A stretch of 64,000 nt of DNA, from assembly GCA_015709635.1 (NCBI GenBank), contig CP054180.1, positions 806,001-870,000 on the forward strand, in the 5' to 3' direction. Source of the DNA: Gammaproteobacteria bacterium. Its GTDB lineage: Bacteria > Pseudomonadota > Gammaproteobacteria > Burkholderiales > Nitrosomonadaceae. Under the pieces are notes generated by a model. The model was not told where the DNA came from and did not search any database. It was given only the letters and a program-made list of their open reading frames with translations. This document shows, in pieces, positions 59,891 through 64,000 of this stretch; the first letter of the stretch is position 1, and every line of letters starts with the position of its first letter. Made by a program: the position numbers and the translations under genes.

Positions 59891-60517
59891 TTATGCCAGC
59901 ATTTCTTTTTTGCGCCGTGCTGCAAATCCCAATAAACCTAAACCCAGCAACAACATCGTATAGGTTTCCGGTTCCGGAACAGCGGAGATATAAGTGAAAT
60001 TATCCCAACCCAAGCCGCCCGGATCGGTAATGTGATAGAGGCGGATCGAAGTCACGTTATTAAATGCAGACAGGTCGATCGGATTCGGGGTGTTGAATAA
60101 GCCGTTTACCGTGATATTGTCCGTCGCGGCGAAGATGCCGTTCACGAAAACATCCACCTGCGCCTGAACCCCTCCGGCATTACTGCCGACGGCTAAGAAA
60201 GACAAGCCGTGTACCGGATTGGTAAAATTCAGAATCGTCTCGCCTGTACAGTTAATACCGGGACTGCCGGTGCACAAGAAATTCATTCCATCACCGATGC
60301 CCGGTTGGCTGGTGACGATGTTGACGTTTCCGCCTGTCGATGAAAATACTACGCCCGGATAATCGGTGGTGACGGTAGGGCCGCTGATGCCGACATCGCC
60401 GAACTCTTCAAAGCCGATGACGGTCGGTGCTGCGCTGGCTGCCGAAGTCATTGTCAGTGCAGTGCACATAGAAAAAAAACCGGCCGGGATGATATGTCTT
60501 AGGAATATTTTTTTCAT
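59891..60517 (-). CDS. PEP-CTERM sorting domain protein
   Basis: 208 residues. Signal peptide (about 1-30), a body that resembles carbohydrate-binding jelly-roll sequences (IGFEEFGDVGISGPTVTTDYPGV at its start, GGVQAQVDVFVNGIFAATDNITV and RLYHITDPGGLGWDNFTY later), and a C-terminal sorting signal VPEPETYTMLLLGLGLLGF plus AARRKKEMLA. A GAGAGCG ribosome site lies before the ATG. The lectin-like resemblance is by eye. Two Cys residues in FLCTGSPGINCTG may form a disulfide. Confidence 0.88.
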   Translation of the reverse strand: MKKIFLRHIIPAGFFSMCTALTMTSAASAAPTVIGFEEFGDVGISGPTVTTDYPGVVFSSTGGNVNIVTSQPGIGDGMNFLCTGSPGINCTGETILNFTNPVHGLSFLAVGSNAGGVQAQVDVFVNGIFAATDNITVNGLFNTPNPIDLSAFNNVTSIRLYHITDPGGLGWDNFTYISAVPEPETYTMLLLGLGLLGFAARRKKEMLA

Positions 60518-60678
60518 TTCGCTCTCCTTTGATTAGTAGAGAAATCGGTTAAGCTGATAACCGATTTCTTTTGCATGTTATTCTCTATAAGCAGGATTTA
60601 CAAGGATTTTTTGCATGATTCTATGTTGTCGCATGTATGCGGTCCCCGGGTGTTTTTGCAAGGGTAACCGCAAGGCTT

Positions 60679-62880
<2,202 letters not shown>

Positions 62881-63022
62881 GGGAGTGTGTTGGGATAATT
62901 GAGTAGGGGGAGGGATGTTAAACCAAGTGGCGGCGGGATCGCAATGGATTGCACAGGGTAGCATTGACGCAGCAGGTCATATTCAGATATTTTGAATCCA
63001 ACTTATAAAACCAGGTAACCGT

Positions 63023-63364
63023 ATGAAACCCGGAGACATTAAAATCATCGACCGTGTTTCCGCCGTCGAAGCGATCAAACGGCTGAACGAGGAAGATTTG
63101 CGTTTTCTCAATCGCATGATCGTCGAACGGCTTAAACTCATTTCCCAGGCCCGTGCTACCACGTTGATGGTCAGTTTTACCAAGGGCGACCGGGTTGGTT
63201 TTCAGACCCCGGACGGCCGCAAAGTGGAAGGTACAGTACTGCGCCTAAACAAGAAGACTGTCAGCGTTGTTACCGGCGATGGCCATCAGTGGAATGTGGC
63301 TCCCGGCTTGCTGTATTTAATCCAGGAAGCACAAATATTCAATGATCATGATTCGTCAATCTGA
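63023..63364 (+). CDS. Small conserved protein with SH3/KOW-like strand region
   Basis: 113 residues, not assigned. The N-terminal half is helical (VSAVEAIKRLNEEDLRFLNRMIVERLKL), and the C-terminal half reads like a small beta-barrel (FTKGDRVGFQTPDGRKVEG followed by VLRLNKKTVSVVT), a pattern found in nucleic-acid-binding KOW or SH3-like domains. CAGG precedes the ATG. It is divergent from tex. No signal peptide; likely cytoplasmic. Confidence 0.65.
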   Translation: MKPGDIKIIDRVSAVEAIKRLNEEDLRFLNRMIVERLKLISQARATTLMVSFTKGDRVGFQTPDGRKVEGTVLRLNKKTVSVVTGDGHQWNVAPGLLYLIQEAQIFNDHDSSI

Positions 63365-63502
63365 AAAATTTTTGGAACGATCAAGGGATTTGGCGGAAAG
63401 TGATGCTTTTGCATTGGGAAAATGGTTGATATAGAGACGGCGAGAGCAGCCTCAACGATTTTCTGATCAATGAAAGAGTAACAACATGACTCAAGTGAAC
63501 AC

Positions 63503-63708
63503 ATGAATGTTCTGATTGATACAAATATTTTGATTCCTATGGAAGATACTGCACGCAAGCTAGATCCTTCTCTGGTGAAATGCATAGACTGTCGGAACAG
63601 AGTGGTCATGTCTTATTTATTCATCCAGTACAGGCAGAAGATATCCGCCGGGGAACCGGAATGAAAATAGGCGAGATATTATTCTCTCTCATTCTAATCT
63701 ACGTGTAG
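63503..63708 (+). pseudogene. Broken PIN-domain gene
   Basis: It begins MNVLIDTNILIPME, the typical PIN-domain start with the first catalytic Asp. Around 63575-63580 the frame shifts, and the family sequence continues in another frame as LSEQSGHVLFIHPVQAEDIRR before losing similarity near 63666. The second frame stops at 63706-63708. PIN proteins are mostly RNase toxins; this copy cannot make one. Confidence 0.6.
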
Positions 63709-63743
63709 CACGACACACGATCAGTAGAGTCAATAGCGATAGT

Positions 63744-64000
63744 GTATTGCGTTCTGCGAGAGGGTTGACGGCAACCGATGAGCGAGCGGATGCGACCCCT
63801 TTCGTCGAGTATATGCTTGGCAAGTTACTTGCTGCCCTACGTGAGGCGGTCGATAACCATCAAACGACCGATCAAGTAACCGATCAAGTAGCAAAACTTA
63901 TCCAGGCAATGGGTGGCGGCGAACTTGGCAGTAATGATTTGATGCAGGCTTTGGGACTGATGCATCGCCCGACTTTCCGGGGGAATTATCTGAATCCGGC
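63744..64000 (+). pseudogene. C-terminal fragment of a Fic-family protein, running off the window
   Basis: An open frame from about 63672 to the window edge reads DERADATPFVEYMLGKLLAALREA, then TTDQVTDQVAKLIQAMG and LMQALGLMHRPTFRGNYLNP. This is the C-terminal region of Fic/DUF4172-type AMP-transferases, after the catalytic HPFxxGNGR core, which is absent here. No start codon or core precedes it, so it is a remnant, probably brought next to the broken PIN gene by deletion. The right end continues outside the window. Confidence 0.6.

Overview
This window looks like chromosome from a betaproteobacterium, most likely a Nitrosomonas-like member of the Nitrosomonadaceae. The grounds are the housekeeping gene order (tyrS, M23 peptidase, anmK, erpA, bactofilin, argC, rpsI-rplM), three PEP-CTERM surface proteins next to exopolysaccharide genes, and the look of the proteins. 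No ammonia-oxidation gene is present, so the assignment is an inference.

Layout. 1-3.9 kb: a cell-elongation operon (mrdA cut by the window edge, rodA, rlpA). 3.9-4.4 kb: a gene-free stretch with a perfect TGTGA-N6-TCACA (CRP-type) site, a minus-strand promoter and a strong minus-strand terminator, which together suggest an unannotated small RNA. 4.4-7.7 kb: a multi-PAS GGDEF-EAL protein. 7.7-15.1 kb (minus): an operon headed by a guanidine-I (ykkC) riboswitch: APC permease, two DUF1989 proteins, a 1200-residue urea-carboxylase-type enzyme and a thiopurine methyltransferase-like protein. The riboswitch argues that this is a guanidine-degradation operon rather than a urea operon. 15.2-22.6 kb: a PEP-CTERM protein, a fused acetoacetate-decarboxylase-like/FAD oxidoreductase, and a class III adenylate cyclase/AAA/TPR gene broken by a 71-bp duplication-type insertion. 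22.9-27.2 kb: an aminotransferase, a WecA/MraY-like phosphotransferase and a CapD-like dehydratase.

27.2-37.6 kb holds the most unusual content. A divergent LuxR-type regulator faces nine co-directional genes. These encode two paralogous proteins built of Glu-rich repeats, a Gly-rich hydrophobic segment and a basic C-terminal module; an HExxH metallopeptidase-like protein; three unrecognised proteins, at least one strongly helical; a small HNH-like putative nuclease; an M20 peptidase; and an amidohydrolase. I know of no described system with this composition, and it is my main candidate for an undescribed one.

37.6-64 kb: a degenerate MsbA-like ABC exporter (minus); rfbA, rfbC, radA and a ceramidase-like membrane protein; hicAB; rhlE; tyrS; cell-wall recycling genes (M23, anmK); erpA; bactofilin; argC; the rplM-rpsI ribosomal operon; glnS; a MntA/HepT toxin-antitoxin pair; an 804-bp IS5-family element with TA target duplication; a DUF457-type membrane hydrolase; a TetR regulator; two more PEP-CTERM proteins; tex; a small conserved protein; and remnants of a PIN gene and a Fic gene at the right edge.
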